A stretch of DNA of 64,000 bases, taken from the NCBI GenBank assembly GCA_002394365.1, contig DGTQ01000026.1, positions 75,193 through 139,192 on the forward strand, read 5' to 3'. The stretch comes from Prevotellaceae bacterium UBA4332 (GTDB lineage: Bacteria > Bacteroidota > Bacteroidia > Bacteroidales > Bacteroidaceae). Position numbers and translations under genes: made by a program. Each line of letters begins with the position of its first letter. The stretch's first letter is position 1. Shown piece by piece: positions 1 to 7,466 of the stretch. Under the pieces are notes generated by a model. That model ran no database searches, was not told the DNA's origin, and worked only from the letters and a program-made list of their open reading frames with translations.

Positions 1-997
1 CAGAGAACATGCGCAAGTCGCTAACCTGATACTTGAGGTTGGTGATACGCTCAACGCCAAGACCGAAGGCATAGCCAGAATACTTCTTGGAGTCGATGCC
101 ACAGAGTTCGAGCACGTTGGGGTCAACCATACCGCAACCGAGAATTTCTACCCAGCCTGTATGCTTGCAGAAACCGCAACCTGTGCCACCGCAGATGTGG
201 CAAGAGATGTCCATCTCGGCACTTGGCTCGGTGAAGGGGAAATAGGATGGGCGCAGACGTATCTTGGTGTCAGGACCGAAGAGCTCACGTGCAAAGGTGA
301 GCATGACCTGCTTGAGGTCGGTGAAGCTGACGTTCTCGTCGATGTAGAGTCCTTCTATCTGGTGGAAGAAGCAGTGGGCACGGGCTGTGATAGCCTCGTT
401 ACGATACACTCTGCCTGGGCAGATAACACGGATAGGGGGCTGCTGCTTCTCCATAACACGTGCCTGAACACTGGAGGTGTGGCTACGCAGGAGGATATTC
501 TTGGTGACGTCGCCGAGTTTGCTCTCTTCCACGAAGAAAGTGTCCTGCATATCGCGTGCAGGGTGGTCAGCGGCAAAATTCATCTTGGTGAAGATATGGA
601 GGTCGTCTTCTACCTCTGGTCCGTCGGCAAGGGTGAAGCCCATGCGCTGGAATATCTCTACTATCTCGTTCTTGACGATAGAGAGAGGATGGCGAGTGCC
701 AAGCTGAACAGGGTAGGGGGTACGGGTAAGATCGAGTGCCTCCTGGGTGTCCTCCTTAGTGGTGAGCTGGTCACGCAGACCGTTGATTTTGTCGAAAGCG
801 AGTGCCTTGACCTGATTGATAAGTGGACCAAAGATGCGTTTGTCCTCTGGTGCTACATTGCGGAAGTCTGCCATGAGGTCGTTGATGGCACCCTTGCGTG
901 AGAGATACTTAATGCGCAGTGCCTCGATGTCGTCGAGGTTGTCGGCTATGAGATTGTTGATTTCAGAGGTGAGTTCCTCTATCTTTTCTTTTAACAT
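1..997 (-). CDS. pheS: Phenylalanine--tRNA ligase alpha subunit (3' end outside the window)
   Basis: This gene encodes the catalytic alpha subunit of the heterotetrameric phenylalanyl-tRNA synthetase, which charges tRNA-Phe in the cytoplasm. The reverse strand reads openly from an ATG at 995-997 to the window edge, about 332 residues, and begins MLKEKIEELTSEINN. The N-terminal coiled coil is followed by class II core sequence, including HPLSIVKNEI, FDRINGLRDQ-like linker text and the late motif GCGMVDPNVLE. The motif 3 stretch GYAFGLGVERI lies close to the window edge, so only the last few residues are missing. A TAnnTTTG box lies about 32 bases upstream. The beta subunit gene pheT is 45 kb away, so the two are not an operon here, which is normal for Bacteroidales as far as I know. 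Confidence 0.95.
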   Translation of the reverse strand, partial: MLKEKIEELTSEINNLIADNLDDIEALRIKYLSRKGAINDLMADFRNVAPEDKRIFGPLINQVKALAFDKINGLRDQLTTKEDTQEALDLTRTPYPVQLGTRHPLSIVKNEIVEIFQRMGFTLADGPEVEDDLHIFTKMNFAADHPARDMQDTFFVEESKLGDVTKNILLRSHTSSVQARVMEKQQPPIRVICPGRVYRNEAITARAHCFFHQIEGLYIDENVSFTDLKQVMLTFARELFGPDTKIRLRPSYFPFTEPSAEMDISCHICGGTGCGFCKHTGWVEILGCGMVDPNVLELCGIDSKKYSGYAFGLGVERITNLKYQVSDLRMFS

Positions 998-1028
998 TAT
1001 TTTATTATGGTTTATGTATTTGCGACTG

Positions 1029-1036
1029 CAAAGTTA
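1029..1036 (-). promoter_or_regulatory. Candidate -7 box for pheS
   Basis: On the minus strand this reads TAACTTTG, matching the Bacteroidota -7 consensus TAnnTTTG, 32 bases upstream of the pheS ATG. I find no clear TTTG -33 box 19-21 bases further upstream, because that stretch is an ATGAATT-type microrepeat. Confidence 0.4.
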
Positions 1037-1058
1037 CAAAATAATTATGAATTATGAA

Positions 1059-2342
1059 TTATGTACTATGAATTATTTTCTTTCCGTAAAACGCTATATT
1101 GAGCAATGCCATGAGGAGCAGGGCATAGGTGTAATAGACATGGGGAATGATGTCGATGGGGTTGCAATGGGCGAGGGCTGCTGCCATGAGCAACTGGGCA
1201 CCGTAGGGGATTATGCCTTGCATGATGCAGGAGAAGGTGTCGAGAATACTTGCTACACGGCGTGGGTCGAGGTTGAAGCGTTGGGATATCTCCCTTGCTA
1301 TACCTGAAACGGTGATGATGGCAATGGTATTATTGGCTGTGCAGATATCAACAAGACTGACGAGGGCTGCTATGGAGAGTTCTGCTTTGCGTCGGGAGTT
1401 GATATGTCGTATCACCTTATTTATAATATAGCGTATGCCACCATTGGCTCGTATTATTTCGAGTATGCCGCCTGCAAGGAGCGAAACAATGATGAGTTCG
1501 CCCATGTTGGCTATGCCTTCTCCCAAATTTCCAAACCACGCATAGAGGGGGAGTTCGCCTTCTCCATTCATGCTTGGCATAATGAGATTGAGCAGTCCTG
1601 TGAACATGATACCTATGGTGAGCACGATGAAGACGTTGACACCAATGATAGCCACGATGAGTACAACGAGATAAGGCACTATTTTGAGGGCGTTTTCTAC
1701 TTGCGGTTCGGTTGGCAAGACAACGTTTATGCCCATGTAGGCATAGATGAATACAACCAGGATGGCTGCTGGCATAGCCATGTAGATATTGGTCTTGAAC
1801 TTATCGCTCATGGAGCAACCCTGCGACTGGGTGGCTACGACAGTAGTGTCGGAGATGAAAGAGAGGTTGTCGCCAAAGAAGGCTCCGCCAACGACTATGC
1901 CCGTAAGCATGGGAACGGAGAGACCTGTAGCATCTGCTATGCCAACGGCTATGGGAACGAGGGCTACAATAGTGCCAACGCTGGTACCTATGCTAAGTGA
2001 TATAAGCGACGAGGCGAGGAAAAGACCAGCCAAGAGAGCATCGGGGGGCACAGTGGAGAGGGTAAGGTTGACGAATGCCTCAACGCATCCCATCTCCTCG
2101 GCTGAATTAGCAAAGGCACCTGCCAATACGAATATCCACAGCATAGTGAGAAGATTCTTGCGCCCTGCTCCTCGGTTGAAGGTCTTGATACGATTGTTGA
2201 AGCGCCCACGGGACGTTGCCACGGTATAGATAGCCGTAAGCATAAACGCCACCGTTATGGGCACCTTATAAAAATCCCCCGCAACGATGGACGTTGCGAG
2301 GTATGCTATAATAAAAAATATCAGTGGACTAATTGCTCTCAT
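1059..2342 (-). CDS. NhaC-family Na+/H+ antiporter
   Basis: This is a 427-residue polytopic inner-membrane protein of the NhaC antiporter family (ion transporter superfamily). It has about ten to twelve hydrophobic segments and a conserved central stretch GTSVGTIVALVPIAVG followed by GGAFFGDNLSFISDTT, typical of NhaC proteins. Its ATG overlaps the stop of the upstream altronate dehydratase gene by one base (TAATG at 2344-2340), which implies translational coupling and co-transcription. From that context it may support uptake or ion balance during hexuronate use; this is inference, since the family is known for Na+/H+ exchange. The 3' end runs into an ATGAATT microrepeat spacer. Confidence 0.85.
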   Translation of the reverse strand: MRAISPLIFFIIAYLATSIVAGDFYKVPITVAFMLTAIYTVATSRGRFNNRIKTFNRGAGRKNLLTMLWIFVLAGAFANSAEEMGCVEAFVNLTLSTVPPDALLAGLFLASSLISLSIGTSVGTIVALVPIAVGIADATGLSVPMLTGIVVGGAFFGDNLSFISDTTVVATQSQGCSMSDKFKTNIYMAMPAAILVVFIYAYMGINVVLPTEPQVENALKIVPYLVVLIVAIIGVNVFIVLTIGIMFTGLLNLIMPSMNGEGELPLYAWFGNLGEGIANMGELIIVSLLAGGILEIIRANGGIRYIINKVIRHINSRRKAELSIAALVSLVDICTANNTIAIITVSGIAREISQRFNLDPRRVASILDTFSCIMQGIIPYGAQLLMAAALAHCNPIDIIPHVYYTYALLLMALLNIAFYGKKIIHST

Positions 2343-3835
2343 TAAAGTGTTACTCCATTCTTGAAGATGGATATTTCACGATAACCATTCTGCTCGTTGC
2401 GAGTCTTCTCGCCAGAGGCTACAGAAAGCACCTTGTCGATGAACTCAGGCACGAGTTCCTTCATGCTCTTGCCATCAACAAGCTGACCAGCGTTGAAGTC
2501 TATCCAGTTCTTCTTGCGATTATAGAGGTTGGAGTTGGTAGATACTTTCATGGTAGGAACGAATGTACCGAATGGCGTGCCACGACCAGTGGTGAAGAGC
2601 ACCATGTGGCAACCTGCTGATGCAAGGGCTGTAGATGCTACGAGGTCGTTGCCTGGTGCAGAGAGCAGGTTGAGACCTGTGGTCTTGAGACGGTCACCAT
2701 ACTCGAGCACACCGCTCACTGGAGCGCGTCCGCACTTCTGAGTGCAGCCAAGAGCCTTGTCTTCAAGGGTAGAGATGCCACCAGCCTTGTTGCCTGGTGA
2801 TGGGTTCTCGCCTACAGGCTCACCATGAGAGAGGAAGTAGTTCTTGAAGTTGTTGATGAGAGAAACAGTCTGGTTGAAGAGTTCTTCATTCTCACAACGG
2901 TTCATAAGTATTGTCTCGGCTCCAAACATCTCTGGAACCTCGGTGAGGATAGAAGTGCCACCCTGAGCCACGAGCCAGTCGCTGAACTCACCCTCGAGAG
3001 GATTGGCTGTAATGCCAGAGAAGCCATCTGAACCACCACACTTCAAACCTACACGTAACTTGCTGACAGGTACTTCCTCGCGAACATCCTGACTTGCTTT
3101 CTTGTAGAGGTCACGCAGAATTTCCATACCTGCCTCAATCTCGTCGCCTTCTACCTCCTGGGTGATGAGCAACTTGATGCGGTCCTGGTCATAGTCGCCG
3201 AGAGTCTTCATGAAGTCGTGTGGCTGGTTGTTCTCACATCCGAGTGACAGCACAAGCACTGCACCAGCATTGGGGTGGAGCACTATGTCACGAAGTATCT
3301 TGCGGGTGTTCTCATGGTCTTCAGAGAGCTGAGAGCAACCAAAGTTGTGGTGCCAGGCGTGGATATCATCAATACCCTTGAGCTGAGTTTCCTCCTTGAG
3401 ACGCTTTACCATCTCCTCGGCAATGCCATTGACACAGCCAACGGTTGGCACAATCCAAATCTCATTGCGCACGCCAACCTCACCGTTTTTACGCTTGTAA
3501 GCCTTAAAGGTTCGGTTTTCCTTTGCAATAGTAAGTTGTTCGTTTACAGGGTTGTATGTATATTCGAGAGTGCCAGCAAGATTGGTCTTGAGATTGTTCT
3601 CGTTAACCCATGTGCCAGCCTTGAGGTCTTGCTTTGCGTGTCCGATAGGGTAGCCATACTTGATGATGTTTTCACCCTCCTTTTTGTCGGTGAGGAGAAC
3701 TTTGTGACCTGCTGGAGTGTCCTCAAGCAGGGTAATGTCCTTACCGTCAACATTGATTACGGTGCCCTTAGACATAGGTTGCAGACAAACAACTACGCTG
3801 TCTGCTGGATTGATTTTCAGAAATGTTTGCTCCAT
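2342..3835 (-). CDS. uxaA: Altronate dehydratase (UxaA family)
   Basis: This enzyme converts D-altronate to 2-keto-3-deoxygluconate (KDG) in the galacturonate catabolic route. The 497 residues comprise an N-terminal SAF domain (about 1-95, beginning MEQTFLKINPADSVVVCL) and the large UxaA catalytic domain. Visible landmarks are the cysteine-containing stretches TVGCVNGIAEEM, NFGCSQLSEDH, SLGCENNQP, GLKCGGSDGFSG and ALGCTQKCGRAPVSG, expected for an iron-dependent enzyme of this family. It lies 44 bases downstream of the LacI regulator gene and overlaps the antiporter gene by one base, so the three probably form one transcript. KDG kinase and KDPG aldolase genes are divergent neighbours, which supports the assignment. 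Confidence 0.93.
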   Translation of the reverse strand: MEQTFLKINPADSVVVCLQPMSKGTVINVDGKDITLLEDTPAGHKVLLTDKKEGENIIKYGYPIGHAKQDLKAGTWVNENNLKTNLAGTLEYTYNPVNEQLTIAKENRTFKAYKRKNGEVGVRNEIWIVPTVGCVNGIAEEMVKRLKEETQLKGIDDIHAWHHNFGCSQLSEDHENTRKILRDIVLHPNAGAVLVLSLGCENNQPHDFMKTLGDYDQDRIKLLITQEVEGDEIEAGMEILRDLYKKASQDVREEVPVSKLRVGLKCGGSDGFSGITANPLEGEFSDWLVAQGGTSILTEVPEMFGAETILMNRCENEELFNQTVSLINNFKNYFLSHGEPVGENPSPGNKAGGISTLEDKALGCTQKCGRAPVSGVLEYGDRLKTTGLNLLSAPGNDLVASTALASAGCHMVLFTTGRGTPFGTFVPTMKVSTNSNLYNRKKNWIDFNAGQLVDGKSMKELVPEFIDKVLSVASGEKTRNEQNGYREISIFKNGVTL

Positions 3836-3879
3836 AGTCTTGGATTTTGTTTTTTTAGTAAATATATATAATGTTTTTG

Positions 3880-4950
3880 TTAAATCTGCGTTCTACGGTA
3901 GAAATCTACATTTTCCTTGGATAGAATCTCGATAGGCATGTAGTTGACAGGGGTGATGTGCTTCTTTAATATGGTATGGCGCACGAGGGCGTCAACACTA
4001 TAGTACCCTTGTTGGTAGCCATGCTGGGCAATCAGGAACGATATTCCACCTTTTCGTATGTATTCAGCGTTTTTTGCCACCATGTCATAACCCATTATCT
4101 GCACGTTGTTACGCTTGGTCTTGACAAGGAACTCAGCCACTATGTGTGCTTTGGAACTCACTGTGATGCAGTGGTGAGTGTCAGGGTGATGGCTGAAATA
4201 CTGATCCATTATGGTAGTATGCTGCTTCTTAGTTTGCAGAAGGGAAAGATCGAGGGTGTTAATCTTTACTTTAGGGAAGTGTTCTGTCATGAAGTGCATG
4301 AAGCCCACCTCTCGGTTCTCCTGCTGCTTAGAAGGTAGCTTCTTTCCGTCAACAGTCTGCTTGACAAGCAATATCTCTTTTTCCTGTGAAGCCAGCAACA
4401 TCAGCATCTTGGCTGCAAAATAGCCACTGGCGAAGGAATCCTGACCATAGAAAGCCAATGGGTTGAGGTCAGGGAGGTAAGAGTCCAGCAGAATAAAGGG
4501 TATTTCCTCCTTGTGCAGTATGTCGGTAAATACCTTTGTCGTCTCAAACCTTGTAGGCACGATTATCACGCCGTCGGGGTTTTCGGCAAGGATAGCCTGG
4601 TATTGCTCAGTGAAAGACTTGTCGTCAAGACGCTTGTAGTACTTTATGTTGATATGTACGTGGAAGTCGCGACGCGTATCGCAACATTTCTTTTGTCCTT
4701 CCTCTACCTCCTGCCAGTAAGCCTCGCTCTCGTGCTTAGGTATCAGGCAGAAGAAATCATATCGCCTTGTGTTAGCCAGCGCGCTGGCATACATGTTTGG
4801 TTCAAAGTTGATTTCCTTCAGGACTCTGTTGACCTTTTCCAGAGATTTCTTTGAAACGTTAGGACGGTTGTGTATAACCCTGTCCACCGTTCCTGTAGAA
4901 ACTCCAGCCCTTTCGGCAATATCCTTTATGGTCAGTCTCTCGTATGGCAT
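3880..4950 (-). CDS. LacI-family transcriptional regulator of hexuronate genes
   Basis: This 356-residue protein has a canonical LacI helix-turn-helix at the N-terminus (residues 5-26, TIKDIAERAGVSTGTVDRV) and hinge region, followed by a periplasmic-binding-protein-like effector domain (about 60-345) with VIIVPTRFETT and IPFILLDSYLP stretches. It lies at the head of the leftward uxaA operon and faces kdgK, so it probably senses a hexuronate intermediate and controls both directions. The effector is not determinable from sequence. Two palindromes in the 269-base divergent spacer are candidate operators. The ATG at 4950 gives the usual LacI N-terminus. Confidence 0.92.
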   Translation of the reverse strand: MPYERLTIKDIAERAGVSTGTVDRVIHNRPNVSKKSLEKVNRVLKEINFEPNMYASALANTRRYDFFCLIPKHESEAYWQEVEEGQKKCCDTRRDFHVHINIKYYKRLDDKSFTEQYQAILAENPDGVIIVPTRFETTKVFTDILHKEEIPFILLDSYLPDLNPLAFYGQDSFASGYFAAKMLMLLASQEKEILLVKQTVDGKKLPSKQQENREVGFMHFMTEHFPKVKINTLDLSLLQTKKQHTTIMDQYFSHHPDTHHCITVSSKAHIVAEFLVKTKRNNVQIMGYDMVAKNAEYIRKGGISFLIAQHGYQQGYYSVDALVRHTILKKHITPVNYMPIEILSKENVDFYRRTQI

Positions 4951-4995
4951 ATATGTTTATCCTTTATACTTAAATCTTACCCTAAATTTCTTGTC

Positions 4996-5013
4996 AAGCC
5001 AGTCGCTTGGCTT
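4996..5013. promoter_or_regulatory. Palindrome in the divergent spacer, candidate operator or leader hairpin
   Basis: The sequence has 6-base arms AAGCCA and TGGCTT around a 6-base centre. It lies between the regulator start and its candidate -7 box, so it would be in the lacI leader. A dyad of this size is typical for LacI-type operators, but assignment is inference. Confidence 0.35.
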
Positions 5014-5029
5014 GTCCCTTATTGAGTTG

Positions 5030-5037
5030 CAAATATA
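5030..5037 (-). promoter_or_regulatory. Candidate -7 box for the lacI-uxaA operon
   Basis: The minus strand reads TATATTTG, matching TAnnTTTG, 80 bases upstream of the regulator ATG. No clear -33 TTTG is present at the expected distance. Confidence 0.35.
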
Positions 5038-5053
5038 ATAAAAAAAACTGAAT

Positions 5054-5067
5054 TGTGTGAGCACACA
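5054..5067. promoter_or_regulatory. TGTGTG-AG-CACACA palindrome, candidate operator
   Basis: A near-perfect 14-base dyad lies between the leftward and rightward promoter elements of the divergent hexuronate locus. Its central position fits an operator shared by both directions. No experimental or comparative support is available from this window. Confidence 0.35.
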
Positions 5068-5119
5068 GCAGTTATTTTTGTAAAAATGCCACAAAAAAGT
5101 TATTTTTTCTTTCAAAATC

Positions 5120-5150
5120 TTTGTTTATTGTGAAAAACTTACTAAATTTG
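5120..5150 (+). promoter_or_regulatory. Bacteroidota-type promoter of kdgK
   Basis: TTTG at 5120-5123 and TAAATTTG at 5143-5150 are separated by 19 bases, an exact match to the -33/-7 consensus. The predicted start site would give a leader of about 65 bases before the kdgK ATG at 5220. Confidence 0.65.
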
Positions 5151-5219
5151 TGGCTACGAAGAGACTACACATAGAAATTTTAACCATATTTATTAAAATC
5201 TTAAATTTAAAACAACAAC

Positions 5220-6242
5220 ATGGCAAAAGTAGTAACTTTGGGCGAGATTATGCTTCGCCTTTCTCCTAACGGCCAGGACCGTTTCGTTCAGACAGACATT
5301 TTCCGTATCATCCCTGGTGGTGGTGAGGCTAACGTTGCAGTAAGTTGTGCCAACTATGGTCATGACGCTTACTTCGTAACAAAGCTCCCAGCTCACGAGA
5401 TTGGTCAGATTGCTGTCAACTCTCTCCGTCGTTATGGCGTAAACACCAAGTTTATTGCTCGTGGCGGTGACCGTGTAGGTCTTTATTACTGTGAGACAGG
5501 TGCTTCTATGCGCCCATCAAAGGTTATCTATGACCGTGCACACTCTGCTATCGCTGAGGCTGATCCTTCTGACTTCGACTTCGATGCAATCATGGAAGGT
5601 GCTGACTGGTTCCACTGGTCTGGTATCACTCCAGCTATCTCTGACAAGGCTGCTGAGCTGACAAAGCTGGCTTGTGAGGCTGCAAAGCGTCATGGCGTAA
5701 CAGTATCTGTTGACCTGAACTTCCGTAAGAAGCTTTGGACTTCAGAGAAGGCTATCTCTATCATGCGTCCACTCATGCAGTATGTTGACGTATGTATCGG
5801 TAACGAGGAGGATGCTGAGCTCTGTCTGGGCTTCAAGCCAGAGGCTGACGTAGAAGGTGGTGAGACAAATGCTGCTGGTTACGAGGGCATCTTCAAGCAG
5901 ATGAAGGAGCAGTTTGGCTTCAAGTATGTGGTTTCTACACTGCGTGAGTCATTCTCTGCTACATTCAACGGCTGGAAGGCTCTTATCTACGACGGTAAGG
6001 AGTTCTATCAGTCTAAGCGTTATGAGATTAACCCAATCATCGACCGCGTAGGTGGTGGTGACTCATTCTCTGGTGGTCTTATCCACGGTCTGCTGACAAA
6101 GCCAACACAGGGCGAGGCTCTCGAGTTTGCTGTTGCAGCTTCAGCTCTCAAGCACACTATCAATGGTGACTACAACCTCGTAGGCATAGCTGAGGTAGAG
6201 TCTCTCGCTGGTGGTAATGCTAACGGTCGCGTACAGCGCTAA
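5220..6242 (+). CDS. kdgK: 2-dehydro-3-deoxygluconokinase (PfkB family)
   Basis: KDG kinase phosphorylates 2-keto-3-deoxygluconate to KDPG with ATP in the cytoplasm. The 340-residue protein carries the PfkB N-terminal glycine motif (PGGGEANVAVSCANYG, about residue 31) and the C-terminal signature with catalytic aspartate, DRVGGGDSFSGGL (about 276-288). KDG specificity is supported by the neighbouring uxaA and KDPG aldolase genes. It is the first gene rightward of the divergent promoter region. A microrepeat array starts right after its stop and precedes the small S23-type gene. Confidence 0.93.
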   Translation: MAKVVTLGEIMLRLSPNGQDRFVQTDIFRIIPGGGEANVAVSCANYGHDAYFVTKLPAHEIGQIAVNSLRRYGVNTKFIARGGDRVGLYYCETGASMRPSKVIYDRAHSAIAEADPSDFDFDAIMEGADWFHWSGITPAISDKAAELTKLACEAAKRHGVTVSVDLNFRKKLWTSEKAISIMRPLMQYVDVCIGNEEDAELCLGFKPEADVEGGETNAAGYEGIFKQMKEQFGFKYVVSTLRESFSATFNGWKALIYDGKEFYQSKRYEINPIIDRVGGGDSFSGGLIHGLLTKPTQGEALEFAVAASALKHTINGDYNLVGIAEVESLAGGNANGRVQR

Positions 6243-6350
6243 GTAAGGTGACAAAGTGACAAGGTACAAAGTACAAAGTACAAGGTACAAAGTACAAGGT
6301 ACGAGGTACAGAGTACAAGGTACAAAATGACGAAGTACAAAGTACAAGGT
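6243..6350 (+). repeat. GTACAAAG/GTACAAGG microrepeat array (left arm)
   Basis: About 108 bases of degenerate tandem units (GTACAAAG, GTACAAGG, GTACGAGG) begin directly at the kdgK stop. The 20-base run at 6266-6285 is perfectly inverted at 6732-6751, on the other side of the four-helix-bundle gene. The array also supplies the leader of that gene. Confidence 0.8.
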
Positions 6351-6351
6351 T

Positions 6352-6708
6352 GTGCAACAAGATCTTAAATTAAGGCATAAGGCATTCGCCATCCGTATAA
6401 TAAAGATGGTGGATGCCATGCCTAATACAATATCATCTTGGGCTATAGCACGTCAGGTTGTACGTTCAGGAACTTCTCCTTCTGCAAATTATAGGGCTGC
6501 ATGTATAGCAAAATCAGAAAAGGATTTCCTTAACAAACTAAAAATGGTTGAGGAAGAATTGGATGAGACATTGCATTGGCTTACGTTAATTAAAGAATGT
6601 GAGATATTGCCTGAGGATAGAATGAGTGACATCATTAACGAATGTACCGAGTTGCTTAAAATCACAGTTTCATCAATAATATCTACAAGAAATAAAATTA
6701 ATCAGTGA
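6352..6708 (+). CDS. Four-helix-bundle protein of the S23 / 23S-intervening-sequence family
   Basis: This 118-residue protein belongs to the S23 four-helix-bundle family, first known from intervening sequences in 23S rRNA genes and structurally related to the Avd accessory proteins of diversity-generating retroelements. Characteristic stretches are FAIRIIKMVDAMP, VVRSGTSPSANYRAA and ADFLNK-like FLNKLKMVEEELDETLHWL. Its function in isolated genes is unknown. It uses a GTG start; no in-frame ATG lies close upstream. It sits inside an otherwise tight kdgK-eda pair and is bracketed by inverted microrepeat arrays, so it looks inserted. Codon use is more AT-rich than the flanking enzymes, which agrees with a later arrival. 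Confidence 0.85.
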   Translation: MQQDLKLRHKAFAIRIIKMVDAMPNTISSWAIARQVVRSGTSPSANYRAACIAKSEKDFLNKLKMVEEELDETLHWLTLIKECEILPEDRMSDIINECTELLKITVSSIISTRNKINQ

Positions 6709-6730
6709 CAAATGTACGCGTGCGAGGCAT

Positions 6731-6761
6731 CCCTTGTACTTTGTACTTTGTCCCCTAGTAC
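6731..6761 (-). repeat. Microrepeat array (right arm, inverted)
   Basis: The minus strand reads GTAC-AAAG type units, with 20 bases (6732-6751) perfectly complementary to 6266-6285. It ends just before the eda start codon. Confidence 0.8.
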
Positions 6762-6770
6762 TTAATAAAG

Positions 6771-7439
6771 ATGGCAAAATTTGATAAGTTTCAGGTGATG
6801 GCAAAGATTGCCGAGGCACCTATGGTTCCTGTTTTCTATAACAAGGACGTTGATGTTTGCAAGAACGTAATCAAGGCTTGCTACGAGGGTGGTGTGCGCG
6901 CTTTCGAGTTCACTAACCGTGGCGACTTTGCTCACGAGGTATTCGGCGAGCTCTCTAAGTGGGTTAACAAGGAGTGCCCAGAATTGGCTCTCGGTATCGG
7001 TTCTGTAGTTGATGCTCCTACAGCGTCTCTCTACATCCAGCTTGGTGCAAACTTCGTAGTAGGTCCTCTCTTCAACCCTGACATAGCTGTTGTCTGCAAC
7101 CGTCGTTGCGTGACATACTGCCCAGGCTGTCTCACACCATCTGAGATTGGTAAGGCTCAGGAGGTTGGTTGCGACTTCACTAAGGTATTCCCTGGCGATG
7201 TTGTTGGTCCAAACCTCATCAAGGGTCTGATGGCTCCAATGCCTTGGTCAAAGATTATGGTTACTGGTGGCGTAGCTCCTGAGAAGGAGAACCTCGAGAA
7301 GTGGTTCAAGGCAGGTGTGTTCTGTGTAGGTATGGGCTCTAAGCTCTTCCCTAAGGACAAGGTTGCAGCTGGCGACTGGAAGTACGTTACCGATAAGTGT
7401 AAGGAGGCTCTGGGCTACTGTGCAGAGGCTCGTGCATAA
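6771..7439 (+). CDS. eda: KDPG / 4-hydroxy-2-oxoglutarate aldolase
   Basis: This class I aldolase cleaves KDPG to pyruvate and glyceraldehyde-3-phosphate, the last step of hexuronate breakdown. The 222 residues form one TIM-barrel domain. Family landmarks include the early AFEFTNRGDFA strand (in place of the usual EVTLR-type motif), SVVDAPTASLYIQLGANFVVGP, the Schiff-base lysine region CDFTKVFPGDVVGPNLIKGL, and the late MVTGGVAPEKENLEKWFKAG phosphate-binding part. It follows kdgK after the inserted S23-type gene and precedes the sensor gene by 27 bases. High use of a few preferred codons suggests strong expression. Confidence 0.92.
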   Translation: MAKFDKFQVMAKIAEAPMVPVFYNKDVDVCKNVIKACYEGGVRAFEFTNRGDFAHEVFGELSKWVNKECPELALGIGSVVDAPTASLYIQLGANFVVGPLFNPDIAVVCNRRCVTYCPGCLTPSEIGKAQEVGCDFTKVFPGDVVGPNLIKGLMAPMPWSKIMVTGGVAPEKENLEKWFKAGVFCVGMGSKLFPKDKVAAGDWKYVTDKCKEALGYCAEARA

Positions 7440-7466
7440 GGTGATTCATTAACAAAGAGTAAATAT

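Noticed and set aside
161..901. Long open reading frame on the plus strand opposite pheS
   Set aside because: It is the antisense shadow of the conserved pheS frame; its product shows no family features.
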